A stretch of DNA of 64,000 bases from Dryas octopetala. Its lineage: Eukaryota > Streptophyta > Magnoliopsida > Rosales > Rosaceae. The notes under the pieces were generated by a model. The model had not been told where the DNA came from. It searched no databases and was given only the letters and a program-made list of their open reading frames with translations. The stretch is from positions 14,339,614 to 14,403,613 of the forward strand of contig OY992836.1 in the NCBI GenBank assembly GCA_963921425.1, given 5' to 3'. Shown one piece after another: positions 21,404-34,100 of this stretch (position 1 is the first letter of the stretch; each line of letters starts with the position of its first letter). Position numbers and translations under genes: made by a program.

Positions 21404-22575
21404 CAAGGTATTAAATTTCGTCGAAAATTTCGTTTTTTAGGGATCCGAAATCGAAACACATGTTTGATAATTTTTCGTGAAGATTTTGCAGAAATTTTTG
21501 AAATTGATAATTTCGATAAATTTTGAAAAATTTTGGTAAATTTCGCCGAAATTTTGAAAATATTTTCCTATTTTCTATTTTCTCCATCTTCAGAAATTCA
21601 CCAAAAATAGCTCAAGACTCTAAATAATTCACCGAAAAATTCTACGGACTCGTATTGATGAATACTAATTTCCTACGACCTCAAAATAGTTAAATTGCTT
21701 TCAAAAAATTATAAAAAATCCCACTCTCATAATTTAATTCTAAAAATAATAATAATCGCCAAATTCTTAAATTTTCATTTAAATTCACTTCACTTCCACA
21801 CAAGTAAGCTCTAAAATCACAACCAAAAGTATAAGTTAGTTAAAATAAACTTAAAGAAATTTCTAATTTCTTTAAACAAACCTTAAAACAAGTTTGAAAA
21901 ATTTAAGTAACAAAATTACCATAAGCCAAAATTTGAGTTGCTACACTTAGTGAAAAACAAAGCTTGGCTGGGTGAGAGGCATGGGAAAAAAGGAAGTAAA
22001 GATAATTAAAAAAAAAATACTGAAGAGAGAGGCACGGGAAATAAAGTAAAGAAAGAAAGAAAAAATTAAAAAAAAAATGACGGGGGGTTTAGGGCCTTTG
22101 GGCAATTGGAAAAAAAAAAAAAAGTTTGAGATTTCGTTTAGTTATTTTAAACCTAAAACTCTAATATATTTCTATATAAAAAAATAATTAAAAGTATCCT
22201 AAAGAGCCTAAAACCTAAAATCCTAAAGAATATAGAGTATATAGGGTTTATTGTATAAATTATAGAATATAAAGAGTATTAGGGTATATAGAGTATTAGA
22301 GTTTAGATTTTAGTGTATAATTAAATTATACAATATAAAGAATATACTAATTTTATTTAACAGTATTTGCCTCCAGCGCGTACTATATTCATCACATATC
22401 ACATGAAACTTACTATATAATTTGGTATTTTCAATGTTTTTTATCAATGTAGTAGATAATATGTTAAATAAACATATGGTAAAGTTTCATTCAAAATTTC
22501 TGTATTTTGATAGCAATTTCCGTCGTTTCTGTCGAATTTTTGTTGAAATTTAAAAATTTAAAAAGTTGAAAAAGA
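21404..22575. mobile_element. hAT-like repeat family, copy 1 (reverse orientation, right end decayed)
   Basis: It begins CAAGGTATTAAATTTCG and aligns, in reverse complement, with 55719-56890 along nearly its whole length. Shared landmarks include CATATGTTTATTTAACATA and a run of tat/ata words with the phrase TAAACCCTATATACTCTATA. Its right end lacks the terminal repeat, so it seems truncated near 22575. No coding capacity. Confidence 0.7.
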
Positions 22576-24111
22576 TAAATTTCTCAGTTTTTTTTTTTTT
22601 TACCATGATAAATTTCTCATTTTAAATCCACATAAATGTAACTTATTTATATTGAAGTTTAATTTGTAACTAACTTCATTTCATTATTTATTTATTAATT
22701 GTATTTCAGAACCGAAAAGATAGCACAACTAAGAAAAAGTAAATGGAAAAGGAAAGAATACTAGCATTAGACAAAAGAAAGAAAGAATCAGCCCACTTTT
22801 ATATTTATTAGAAAAATTAGAAGTAAGACAAATCCTAATGTGATATATTGGAGTTTGTAAATTTTCTTATTCATGAATATTTATTTCTTTTTTGTATATT
22901 GACAAGCAAAGTTGTCGCAGATTGATTTTCCCTTTCTTTATTTTGGGTAAGATGTCGCAGATTGATTTGAGGTCGATGATTTTATACCATCTAGGCATCC
23001 TAGGCCCTTCTTTTAGAATCATATATAGGCATGGGTGAAGAGTTACAAAAATATAATTTATCTCCAAGCTCCGAGAGATTGATAAGCATATTTCTTAATA
23101 ATAGAACATCACCAAAATTATTCCATTTGGGCAGAATTTGAAAGAACCAATTTTTTATGTCTAAAAGAGCCAATGTTTGCTTAACATGTATCTTAGAGTC
23201 AAAATTGTTTTATTAGCAAACATTTGTTCAGTAGTATCAATTAAATATTGATTTAATGATACTTCTTTTCACAGTGATATATATATATATTGAAGAACGA
23301 AGATATTTCAAATTTGAATTCATTTTCTTCTAAATAAAAAATATTAACTTAAAAGTAAATGATAAGCATGAGAGGAGTTGTAAACTCAAATGTCTTAACT
23401 ATGAATGCTCACAAGTGAAAGACTCGAATTTACTTAATATATGTAATTTATAAATAATTAATTTACATATTCGAGATTGACATTAATACTTAGTTTGTAC
23501 TCGATAAGAAGGTAAAGAGTGAACATTTTTCTTGTTACTAAAAATAGTTTTTCTTTTGGGACGAAACCTAAAAATAGTTCAATATTGCAAAGTAGGATGG
23601 ATGGGATATTTGATGGGAATATTTTGTAGTCATAGCCATGCATGTAGACATGTACACTACACTTAAGAGTTAAGGTTCTAGCTAATTAGGTACACGGGGC
23701 ACACGCGGTGGGAGAGGAAGCTTGAAGCACACAAAAGAGAGAAGGGTGTGATGGGAGGGGTTGAGATTCTGATTTATATCATTCATATAAAGATGGTCTC
23801 ACCATTCCACCCACTGATCATCCAAAAGAAAAGGCAAAGGGTGATAGAGATTAGTAGAGAGCACTGCTGTGGGTAGTGACTAGTGATTTATAGGCATCAT
23901 AGTGGGTGGCCTCAACTCTCAAGGATCTTCTGCTATCATCATATATTAATTGAAGCATACCTTACACTCTCCTTTTTTATGATATGGGATTGGGATCCCC
24001 ATAGGATATTTTGATTTTGCTTTAAAAAAATACCCCCTTGATTCATTTTAGTTTTTATGTATGACCACAATTATTCATTGTTTTTCTTTGATTCCTCCAC
24101 ATTTTCTACAT

Positions 24112-24191
<80 letters not shown>

Positions 24192-25266
24192 GGGTGTGTA
24201 CATGTGTGTGTGGCATTTTGTAAGCCATTCAGGATAGACTAGCTAGTTGAAATTAATCAGATGGTCATGTGGTCTATGGTGAAAGGTATTTGGTACTATT
24301 TTTGCCCACTAGAGTTGATGACATGCATGACCGACTCAGATAAACAACCATTTGATATAAACGAATTTTTGGGGTTACAGTCAGAACTCAGAACTCAGAT
24401 GTAGTTGGCTTGAATGTGATGATACAACCAAGACCATGGAAATATATGCCCACGATGTCAATTTGTTGGAAGCAATAATTAGAGAACTTGAAAAAAAATT
24501 TAAAAAAAAAGAAAAAGAAAGAAAGAAGCTTGAGAGGCCTTAATTTTGGGGGCCATGCCTTTCAGTTTCTTCAGGTTTCACTAATATATATTGTTCCAAC
24601 TTTGACTGTTTTAGGTGCCGTGTTTTATTTCAAAAAGTCACTTTAGGATATATCCTTTTAATGAGGCAGACTCTAATGGTAATGGTGCGAATATGGTGTT
24701 GACATATCATTAATTTGCTACAATATATCTCGATTTCGGTTACAGTACATCTCAATTTTGTGTGTCGATACTGTGTTTGCACCATGTCGGCACTCATATT
24801 TATGCTAATTTATTGTTCATCCACATTAGAGTCTATTCCTCTTTTTAATATATCTAATGATGGAGAATTACTTATTCAATGTAAAATAATTGTATTTGAT
24901 CTACAATTTCTGATAACCTATATACATTAGATTAAATCAAAATTCTTCACAAATTTCTCTTAAACCTCACTTAGAACCAATCAGATGTAATTATCCGTTG
25001 TCTTTAGGCATGATGATCCAATTTGTTGGCAAACCACATAAGCAACTCCACCTTGAACCGAATCAAGATTTTCTTGAGTATACTCCACCTTATTTTGAGC
25101 AATTGAGTTGCAGACCTCGCAGTTAATCATGTTTCTTACTCTACCTTGATGATAGTTATGTTATGCGTTCCAGTCAAAATGTTGACTAATACCATTTTAG
25201 TGCCGTGGGTCCATGTCTTTGGACACTCCTAAGTTGCACTAATATTATTCTTAGTTTTTTTTTTTT
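22576..25266. other. Intergenic DNA with one long microsatellite
   Basis: No gene is supported. The stretch is AT-rich and contains the (CT)n microsatellite at 24113-24187. Near 23687-23770 there is a short GC-richer patch without coding character. Confidence 0.45.
24113..24187. repeat. (CT)n microsatellite, about 37 units
   Basis: About 75 bases of uninterrupted CT, the longest simple repeat in the window. It is followed by TGTGTGTG-rich sequence at about 24192-24214. Confidence 0.95.
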
Positions 25267-25601
25267 GTTAAATACAAAAATGTTACATGAACTTTACAGT
25301 GAATCTCAATTTGGTTCACTAACTATAAAAAATGTCAATTTAGTTCACGAACTTTCCAAGTTGTATCAAACCAGTACACATGTTAATTTTCATCAAAAAA
25401 TTAATGAAATTGGTCACATGAAAATGTAATAAGCGGACTAAAATGCCTTTAAAAATGTGGTCACTTGCTGTGCACATAACAAGTTTTCGTTAAATTTTTC
25501 AATGAAAGTTAACATTTGTACTGCTTTGATACAACTTAAAAAATTTGTGGACCAAATTGAGATTCACTGCAAAATTCGTGGATCATTTTTGTATTTAACC
25601 C
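25267..25601. mobile_element. TIR element (about 140-bp inverted repeats)
   Basis: The left end GTTAAATACAAAAATG and the right end, reversed, GGGTTAAATACAAAAATGAT match, and the arms stay similar for about 140 bases (shared word GTGAATCTCAATTTGGT). It is flanked by T-runs on both sides, so a target duplication cannot be defined. Probably a MULE-like MITE. No coding capacity. Confidence 0.6.
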
Positions 25602-25999
25602 TTTTTTTTTTTGCCATGATATTCTTAGTTTAATCATGTTGAATAGAGAGAGGTGAGGTTTTGTCTCAAAATACTTCAGTGCACCTTGGAAAGATACCTC
25701 TCTTAATATACTGATCAACAATGAACAATCACTTAATTAATGGGATACAATTGTATTTCCACAATTTATAACACCTAAATATTAAAAGTATTAATTTTTG
25801 TGTTCTCAAGACATCCCCTGACATATGTTTAGAGCCAAACAAGTGGATGAACATATTAAGTGACATACATGATACAGCACCACCTCTAGCCAAATTGGAC
25901 TAAACATTGTATTCTTCATTCTGATATGATCTATCCTTGTAAATGGGCACTGGCCGGACCTCCATTTCTGATGGCTGGCCAAATTTAATCTTAATTTTT

Positions 26000-27189
26000 G
26001 GGATATTTTATAAAATAACTCATTTGAATATCAAACTTACTTTTTTGACCCTTAGTCCTAAATTAATCTTTTTTTTACTCTCTTGTCTATTTTTGGACAA
26101 AAATACCCCTAATATACATCCTCCTCTTTCACTTTAGAATTTCTCTCACCTCCCTTCTCTCTCCTCAACCCATTTTCTTTCTAAAATATCATGGACACCA
26201 TATCAGATCTGGTATGAAAATAACACATTGGGAAACACCACTCCACTCCACTGCCATCCTCCTCCCTTCTCTACCCCATCTCTCTCCTTCTTTCTCCACC
26301 GCTAACGGACCCATTGATTGATTAGCCACACCGATTCACTGATGACAAGTTTTTGATTATGTATAAACAAAACTGACGAAAATAAAATGGAGATCAACAT
26401 TAAAGGTTAAAATTGGAGATTTGAGTTTGATAGTTGATGGGAAAAGCTTAACAGTGATTTGGTTACTTTTTTGCTTTGAGAGTTTCATCTTGTTAGGTTC
26501 GGAGATCTAAATTTTTTGTTCATGTTTATCTTCAAAGCTCGGCATCAATGGAACCCAAATTCATATTTGAAATTTCGATGGTCGACACATGGTCGAATAA
26601 TAGTTGACAAATGGTAGCCAGATTAGATGGTACTACAACCACTTTAAATGGTGCTACAGCTATGATGCTGCAGCCAGTTCATCATGTTCATCTTTTCCCA
26701 TTTGTCGCTCGAACAGTCATTAGCTAACCATTTGTCGACCATTTGTTGACTATCAAAATTTTAAATCTAGGACAACAAACTCAAGTCAGAATTTCAGATA
26801 TAGAACAACAAACGCATATCAAAATTTCATATCTGAAACAACAAACTCATGTCGGAATTTCATATTTGGATATTTTTTTAGTATCTAACAACAAATCCAC
26901 TTTTCCAAATCCATTTTTCCATTTATTATATACAAAGAGTAGTTTTCCACATAAAGCATAGAAGAAGATTTTTTGCAAGCTAAAAGGTCCAAGATAGCTG
27001 GTCTTCGATTTAGAGAAAGAACAGAGAAATAGAAGGGAGGAGAAGGGAGGTGAGGAAAATTTGAAGTGAAAGAGAAGGATGTATATATCAGGGGTATTTT
27101 TGTTCGAAAATAGGCAAAAGTCAAAAATGGAGCTAATGGTCAAAAAAGTAAGTTTGGTATTAAAATGGGTTATTTCACAAAATTTCCCT
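26000..27189. mobile_element. Mutator-like TIR element, about 1.2 kb, non-coding interior
   Basis: The left end GGGATATTTTATAAAATAAC pairs with the right end, reversed, GGGAAATTTTGTGAAATAAC. The arms match for about 190 bases, including ACAAAAATACCCCT on both sides. The flanks share TAATTT but not a clean 9-base duplication. The interior (about 26200-26980) has no recognisable gene fragment; it includes short repeats such as ACAACAAACTCATGTC near 26771 and 26840. Confidence 0.6.
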
Positions 27190-27527
27190 AATTTGTTTGT
27201 TGGTTGTTCATGGTAAAATTGGACCACACCAGACGTTCATGTTGGGTGTACAGTGTACTCATCAAACCATTTAGAATCCCCAAAGGCCTCATTTAAAAGA
27301 TATATATGGCCAAGAAACAATGTGTGGACCACAATTTCCCAACTCCGAGAAAGCCCAGCCCAATAGATCTCCAAACATGGGCTTCACTCGGCCACTCACA
27401 TGAGCCCAGTTCTCATTTGCTAACAAAATCCGTTTGGTCACCACGAAAATTTGGGTTAAGAAAAATCAGTAACAATCTCAATTCTCAACTGCATGGACTC
27501 CACGCGTAGACAAAGACCTAATCACCT

Positions 27528-27650
27528 GCCACGTCTTCAGCAGAACAACACGTGTCCACGCATCACCTGCCACGCACCTCTTTTGTTTTTTTGGTCTTAT
27601 TGACGTAGTTAGCTCTTGCTTATCTCCTCATCACCTTTTCTTCTATATAG
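27528..27650 (+). promoter_or_regulatory. ABRE/G-box cluster and TATA box of the cupin gene
   Basis: GCCACGTC is at 27528-27535, ACACGTGT at 27548-27555 and GCCACGC at about 27569-27575. A TATA box (CTATATAG) lies at about 27643-27650, some 60 bases before the ATG. ACGT-core clusters this close to a TATA box are usual in seed and ABA-responsive promoters; expression pattern is inferred, not shown. Confidence 0.55.
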
Positions 27651-27710
27651 AACTCGCCCACTTCACTTCAGCTCTGAAATTCATCACTTCCTGCATAAAA
27701 AATTAAAAAA

Positions 27711-30482
27711 ATGCTCAACAGAACTTTGGTCTCTTTGGTCTTCTTGCTTTCTCTTGCTGCCTCTTTGCAAGCAAAGGCATTGAATGGTAATGATGAAGAG
27801 CATGCTTTAGATGCTGCTGGGTCTCTGGTGAGGAGAGATGAGAGGAGGCAATTGGTGTTGACTGAGTATGGGAAGATCTCAGCCGTTGATATCAGTGATG
27901 GAAACAGAGGGCCCTATCATATCCAGTTCATTACTTTGGAACCCAACTCACTGCTCCTTCCAGTACTTCTCCATGCAAGCATGGTCTTCTATGTTCACAC
28001 AGGTACATGCTACATTGCCAAGGCATTTGGATAAGAGTATAGGAATTAATTATAGTTTGATTAACATTAGAAAGACCAATTATTATTTCAACTTTTTAGA
28101 TCTAATTAATGTGTCAATATTTTATTTGTCCGGGTCACTCTAGACCTCATTTATTTAAAAATAAAAAATAAAAAAAATAATCCAGAGTTGTTATGTTGTC
28201 AACTCATGAATCTTGACTGCATTTGTGTTTGATCTGCAATTTGGCAACATAAATCTCTAGCAAGTGAACATGACTCTATATATGTGTTTTAATTATTTTA
28301 TTTTATTTTTGGTTGGGCTTAGGAAGTGGAATACTGAATTGGGCTCATGATGAGGATGATATGATAAAGAAGGTGGCTATAAAGCGAGGTGATATCTATA
28401 GGCTTCACCCAGGCTCTGTTTTCTTTGTACAGAGTAACTTGGAGACTGAGCGCCAGAAGCTTAGAATTAAAGCAATCTTTGCAAACACAGATGATGACTT
28501 ATATGTTAGAGACTGCACCTATTACTGCTTCTTTTTCTTTTACTGTTTAGTTTGGTCTTTCCTCAATATTTATTATAATTGACTGCATTAAAACTTGTGC
28601 AGGACCCATCAATAGGGGCATACTCCAGTATAAGGGACCTGATCCGAGGTTTTGATACCAAATTGCTTCAGGCAGCTTTTAAGGTATGAGTTACTCCATG
28701 AGTATTCCAAGCCAAATCAACAATTAATAAGCTTTTTGTTTTTGATTTATGGTTTTCTGAATAATATGGACCCTTTGATGCAAAATGGTGGTTGATCAAT
28801 TAGGTCTCTGAGGAAGTGATACAATCAATAACAAATACAACAGACCCACCAGCCATTGTGCATGCACTGCCAACAAAGAAAGAAGAAACCTTTTGGGATA
28901 CGGAAGCTCGGTTACTGAAGGCCTTTCTAGGAGTCGGAGACGGCATGTCACACAACAAGAAGAAGAAGAAGGATAAGAAAACGAAGACATATAATGTCTT
29001 TGATGATGAACCAGATTTCAAGAATTGCAATGGTTGGAGCCTAACCGTGAACCAGAAGACCACTCCTTTATTGACAGGATCAAACATTGGTCTTTTCATG
29101 GTGAATTTGACAAAGGTCAGTGTCTAAAAAAAAGGTGCTAACTAGGAGTAAAAATTTCATGTAACGGTCTATTTATTTTGTCTGTCTGTCTGATCACGTA
29201 CTAAGATTTTGGATGTGATTTGTTGAAGGGGTCGATGATGGGGCCACATTGGAATCCAAGGGCAACAGAGATAGCAACAGTATTGCATGGGGAAGGGATG
29301 GTTCGAGTGGTTTGTTCCAGCACAGCAAAGAAATCAGAGTGCAGAAACATGAGGTTTAGGGTTCAAGAAGGAGATGTATTTGCTGTACCTATGTTCCATC
29401 CCATGGCTCAGATGTCATTTAACAATGACTCGCTTGTGTTCATGGGGTTCAGCACCACAACAAGGCGAAACAATCCTCAATTCGTCGCTGGAAAGTACTC
29501 GGTTCTGCAATCTTTGAACAAGCAGGTCTTGGCAGTGTCCTTCAATGTTACCAACACCACAATTGCTCAACTTTTGGCTGCACAGGCCGATTCGATCATA
29601 ATAGATTGTACTTCTTGTGCTGAGGAAGAGCAAAGAGTAATGCAGGAAGAGATTGAGAAGGAAAGAGCGGAAGAGGAGGCTAGGAAGAGAGAAGAGGAGG
29701 CGGCAAGGAAGAGGGAGGAGGAAGAGGCAGCGAGGAAGAGAGAAGAGGAGGAAGAGGCAGCGAGGAAGAGAGAAGAGGAGGAAGAGGCGGCGAGGAAGAG
29801 AGAGGAGGAAGAAGCGGCAAGGAAGAGAGAAGAGGAGGAAGAGGCGGCAAGGAAGAGAGAAGAGGAGGAAGAAGCAAAAAAAAGAGAGGAGGAGCAAAGA
29901 AGAGAAAGGGAGCAAGAAGAAAAAGAAAGGGAGGAGAAGGAGAGGCAACAAGAAGAAGAAAGAAGACACGAGGAAGAAAAAGAGATGGAGAGGCAAGAAG
30001 AAGAGGACTGGGAAAGGAGACAACAAGAAGAGGCTAGGAGAGAAGAAGACAAGCAAAGAAGAGAGGAAGAAGCACAGAGGGAGCAAGAAGAGGCCAGGAG
30101 ACAAGAAGAAGACAGACGAAGAAGAGAGGAAGAAGCGCAGGGGGAGCAAGAGGAGGGAAGGGAAGGAAGAGGAGGACAAGAGCAAGAAGAGGATAGGAGA
30201 CAAGAGGAGGGAAGGGAAGGAAGAGGAGGACAAGAGCAAGAAGAGGATAGGAGACAAGAAGAAGGCAGGCAAAGAAGAGAGGAAGATGCACAGAGGGAGC
30301 AAGAAGAAGCTAGGAGTCAACAAGAAGAAAGGAAAGGAAGAGGAAGACAAGAAGAAGAAGGCAAGGAAGATTGGGATGCGAGACAAGAAGCACCAGGAAG
30401 ACAACCAGAAGAGCAATACAAGGAAGGTGGCAGAGGCATTGATTATGAAGGGGGAAGAAGATATTTGAATGTGAAGGTTTAA
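27711..30482 (+). CDS. Vicilin-like cupin with long Glu/Arg-rich C-terminal tail
   Basis: Bicupin of the 7S globulin type, closest to Arabidopsis At4g36700 and At2g18540. Five exons: 27711-28002, 28323-28504, 28603-28683, 28804-29115, 29229-30482, all GT-AG and in phase, 706 residues. A signal peptide (about residues 1-24, hydrophobic core LVSLVFLLSLAAS) points to secretion or vacuolar delivery. The first cupin domain lies in exons 1-3 (YHIQFITLEPNSLLLPVLLH, VFYVHTGSGILNW). A Lys run (about residues 236-246) lies between the domains. The second cupin has GPHWNPRATEIATVLHGEG and GDVFAVPMFHPMAQMS; the classic metal-binding His set is incomplete. From about residue 420 the tail is almost only Glu, Arg, Lys and Gln, encoded by a roughly 30-base minisatellite. 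It probably forms a long charged helix. It lies next after SCL15, as in Arabidopsis. Confidence 0.9.
29650..30400 (+). repeat. Purine-only coding minisatellite in the cupin tail
   Basis: About 750 bases of nearly pure A and G on the + strand. The clearest units, 29695-29875, are about 30 bases each and encode AARKREEEEE variants. A second duplicated block at about 30150-30255 encodes GREGRGGQEQEEDRRQEE twice. The complementary strand is pyrimidine-only and gives long spurious frames. Confidence 0.85.
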
Positions 30483-31171
30483 TAGATTTATCGCTTTGGT
30501 TGGCTCGGTTACTCTGTTTTTTGAGTTTTGGTTTCTGCATGCTTGTGAATAAAATAATATATCTTCTGTTCCATGCTCTGTCTCAAGTTCTGTTACATTT
30601 TTCTCATGTATAGCCTAAATTATAACAAATTTTGTTGCGGATTAGAAAAAAAAAAATCAAATTATTAATTAGATGAGAAGTATTCTGCAGACAAAGTCTT
30701 TGCAACTGAAATCTGAAATTAAGTCTCATTTTCAATCATTTTAATGAGGGCATAAGTCTTTTTTTCCAACAAAATCGTAACCGCTCATTCCAAATTTGAA
30801 TGGACAGTTGATTTGGTTTAGAAATATAAGGAAAACCCTCTGAGAATAAGTGAAATAGAACGTGTTTTGTAGTCTGAAAGTTCATTGTTTTCCAAACACA
30901 AATCTGCCTTGGACTTCAGAGTATGTGCAAGACACTTTTCCCAAGCATTTTAGATTCAAGTCAAGAATTACAAGGGAAAGATGCGACACTAGTCAAGATA
31001 ATATCTAAAAATAGAACTAGAAATAACTAACGTAAATACAGCTCCCTCGAGGTCTCATGGCAAAACAAAGTAATGGGGTTCTAATCCCCATTCGTTACAA
31101 AAAGAAGAAATGAAAGAAAAAATTTACAAGGGAAATGGGTTCTCGACCCCGGATAAGAGAGACTTACTCTC
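30483..31171. other. Convergent spacer between cupin and PP2C genes
   Basis: The 3' UTR of the cupin gene probably ends near 30560 (AATAAAATAATATATC at 30549) and the PP2C 3' UTR on the opposite strand near 30950-31171. No other feature is firm. Confidence 0.45.
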
Positions 31172-34100
31172 TCATACACTAGTGGAACTAGTTATATAGG
31201 ACACCACAACAGTAATGTCATCAAGCTTGCCTCCGTAGTAACGGAACCCGGCCTCTTGAGCAGCTGTAGAGAATGGTGTCTGCCTGTTCTTATCTAGTGC
31301 CCTCTGGCGTGCCAGAGCTGCTATCTTCTGAGCAGTTACTTGCGGTTCCAAGCCAGTTCTTACAGCATGAACAACAACAGCATTAACCTCATTATTATAC
31401 AAGTTGTCAAACAACCCGTCGGTTCCTGCAACAATAACATCCCCTGGGGCAACAGGAATCAAAAAGACCTGGTGCACATAGAGTCCCAATTAGATGCCAA
31501 GTTGGTCAGAGCATTTTAGTCTTTTACCCTCAATGTAAATGCAAGACATGGAAAATAGTAACACATCCATTCCTATATTTTTTTTTTTAAGAACCATTAT
31601 TTAGTTGCCATCGCAGCAAAGTCAAAAATGATTTGGAGAAGAACCTTTGAGCTCTCAAAGAATTCAAAATTTTGGATTTAGAAACCACAGGATATCAGAT
31701 CTTAAGGCAAATTCAGTAGTTCACTGTATTAAATATTTTGCACCACAAACATTCTCCTATGCAGTACACGCTCCAATCTCCACCACAAACATTCTCCTAT
31801 GCAGTACACACTCCAATCTCCACCACAATCATAGGCAGCATTTTAGAGAATATACAGTCTAAAAAAGTAAAATCATCTTGCAGACTTGTAATTTTATTAC
31901 CGTGAGACTCTGAAACAAACAACATATAAACTAGGTATCATGCTCAATACTTTAAAGATGATTTTTGGTAATGAATGATATGCATATTAACTGACCTGAC
32001 CAGAGCTTGGTAGATCAGCCCCACTACCAGTTTCCAGCTGATATGTAAAATTGAAGCCATGCTGCTGCACAGGGGACCGGAAGATGGTGCATCCATCTCT
32101 AACCACTATGAATCCACTGTCCCCAAGATTGATAGCTTGTAGCCCCTGTTAAAAGAAGAAAACCAGTTGAGAAAACATGCTTAGACTTTATATATGTAAA
32201 CATTTCCTGGGTTTTCTATCTCAAGAAACCAAACATCCAAACTGCACACAACGAACAAAGTCATGTAATTTCACACAGGAAAATTTGCTCTAATAGATGT
32301 ACTAGAAACTTCTGTCATGCACTCTGGTCAGGTTTCAATCACTAGGGTTGGGCATCTGCAGCCTATGTTTGACCTCCATTATACACTCTTGTTTCAAGAT
32401 TATTTGAGACAGTTAATAGACTTGCACTTATATATTATTAAGGCTTGTAACTCTACATATTTTTCACCATTAGCTTGTAACTCTACATACTAAGTGAAAT
32501 TTCAGCAATCACTTTGTATATGGAAGACTGCAGCCCACTACATTGAAAAGTTGTCAGTACCGTGCAATAATTCCAGGCACAGAATTATGAACTTCACCCG
32601 TTGAAATGGAGTGCTCCAATTGAAACATGCTTTCACATTAAGGAAAACAGACCAGCCAAACCATGTAAAACTGCTAAATAAGCCAGTGTAACAACAAGAG
32701 ATGAACATTGTCAAACCAATACTTTGAGAGTCCTTAGGTGCTCATCAATTTATTGTTCTACATACCAAGTATGGTACTATGGTTTAGGACTGTGACGAGG
32801 CTCTTGAATCCTATCCATAACTAAGCCCACTTAAAGTACATATTTTTGTTCTTGCTCAATGAATCCCAAGCCCAAACCAAACAGTACAAAGACAATAAAT
32901 TTAAAAAGTGGACTCAAGCCAAATACTATTTATTTTTCATCAAGATGTCAAAATCTCTTTAAAGGATATAAAAAACAAAAAAAATCCAAAAAAATTGAGA
33001 TGATAATTTAAAAAAATTAAGTGAGGAAGGATAATATGAAAGGATGAGAGGAACAGTGGGTCTGATATTTGGACCAAAGATGATGCCATTTGAAATGAAA
33101 GAAGGGATGTTGAACTTCTTGAAGGGAGTGGGGAGTGGATCACGGACTGGACCCAATAGATCGTTGATAATTGGCATCAGCAACATTTTCAAAAATCTGA
33201 CCAAATATCCAGTTCTCTCCCATTTATCCCCATATGGGCCATATCCTCGATATGCCAGAAAGATATATAACCTTCTTTCCCTTTTTCATAGTGGTATCGT
33301 GGAACCACCAACATATCACCAATATATGGTTCCTTGACATATTTCCAACCCTGGTCTAGGTATGGATGAGTGGTAATGGGAAGATAAGATCATTTTTGAC
33401 AATTCATTTCAGCAGCATAATCCAAGCACGCATATGCAGGATGCCAGACAGAAGCCAAAATAAATTTGCATGCTTACCTCTAGAAACCAGATCAGATATT
33501 TCCTTACGCAGTTAAAAGGAAAAAGGATCCCAACAGTAAATTTTAGAAATCAGCACAAATGGTTGGTCAAAATGACAAGTAACAAACCTTCTCCGTAAGG
33601 CCAATGATGCAAGCTGTTGAGGAACCCTTTGCTTTGGTACATGAGTGGGCCTTCTCTAACACCCTGGCGGGGTCAAAGCAACCCTTAGGCTCCTCTTGAA
33701 TTGCCATTACAGAATGTGACATAAGTTCACGAGAAAATTGGCCTGAATCAACACCAACATCTGCCCATCCACCCACACCATCTGCTACACCAATTGCTTG
33801 TGCATCTTCACAAATAAAGTGGGCATCCTCTCCTCCTGTCGCTTCCTTATCAGGGTGTGGGAGGCAACATGATCCTGAAAGTAACTTCAGAGTTCTGGCT
33901 CCCAAAATAGTTCTGAAAATGAAAGCAAGCAATAAATATGAGAGTGAGGACTCCAAACTCTCCAATCACCTATATTGGTTCTAGAAAGTCCTTTTAGCTC
34001 GTTTCAAATGGTAAACACTAATCAATCCCGTTTGTTCTTCCCTACTGGGGATCTTACCAAGCTCATATTGTTTTATATGAATAAATTAATATGTGAGCGC

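Noticed and set aside
29415-30416. A 333-codon frame on the minus strand opposite the cupin tail
   Set aside because: It is the pyrimidine-rich complement of the Glu/Arg-rich minisatellite, reading as Leu/Ser/Phe runs; no start context or domain.
31044-31100. Possible Pol III boxes (TGGCAAAACAAAG and GGTTCTAATCCCC)
   Set aside because: The spacing between boxes is too short for a tRNA-derived SINE, and no cloverleaf can be drawn.
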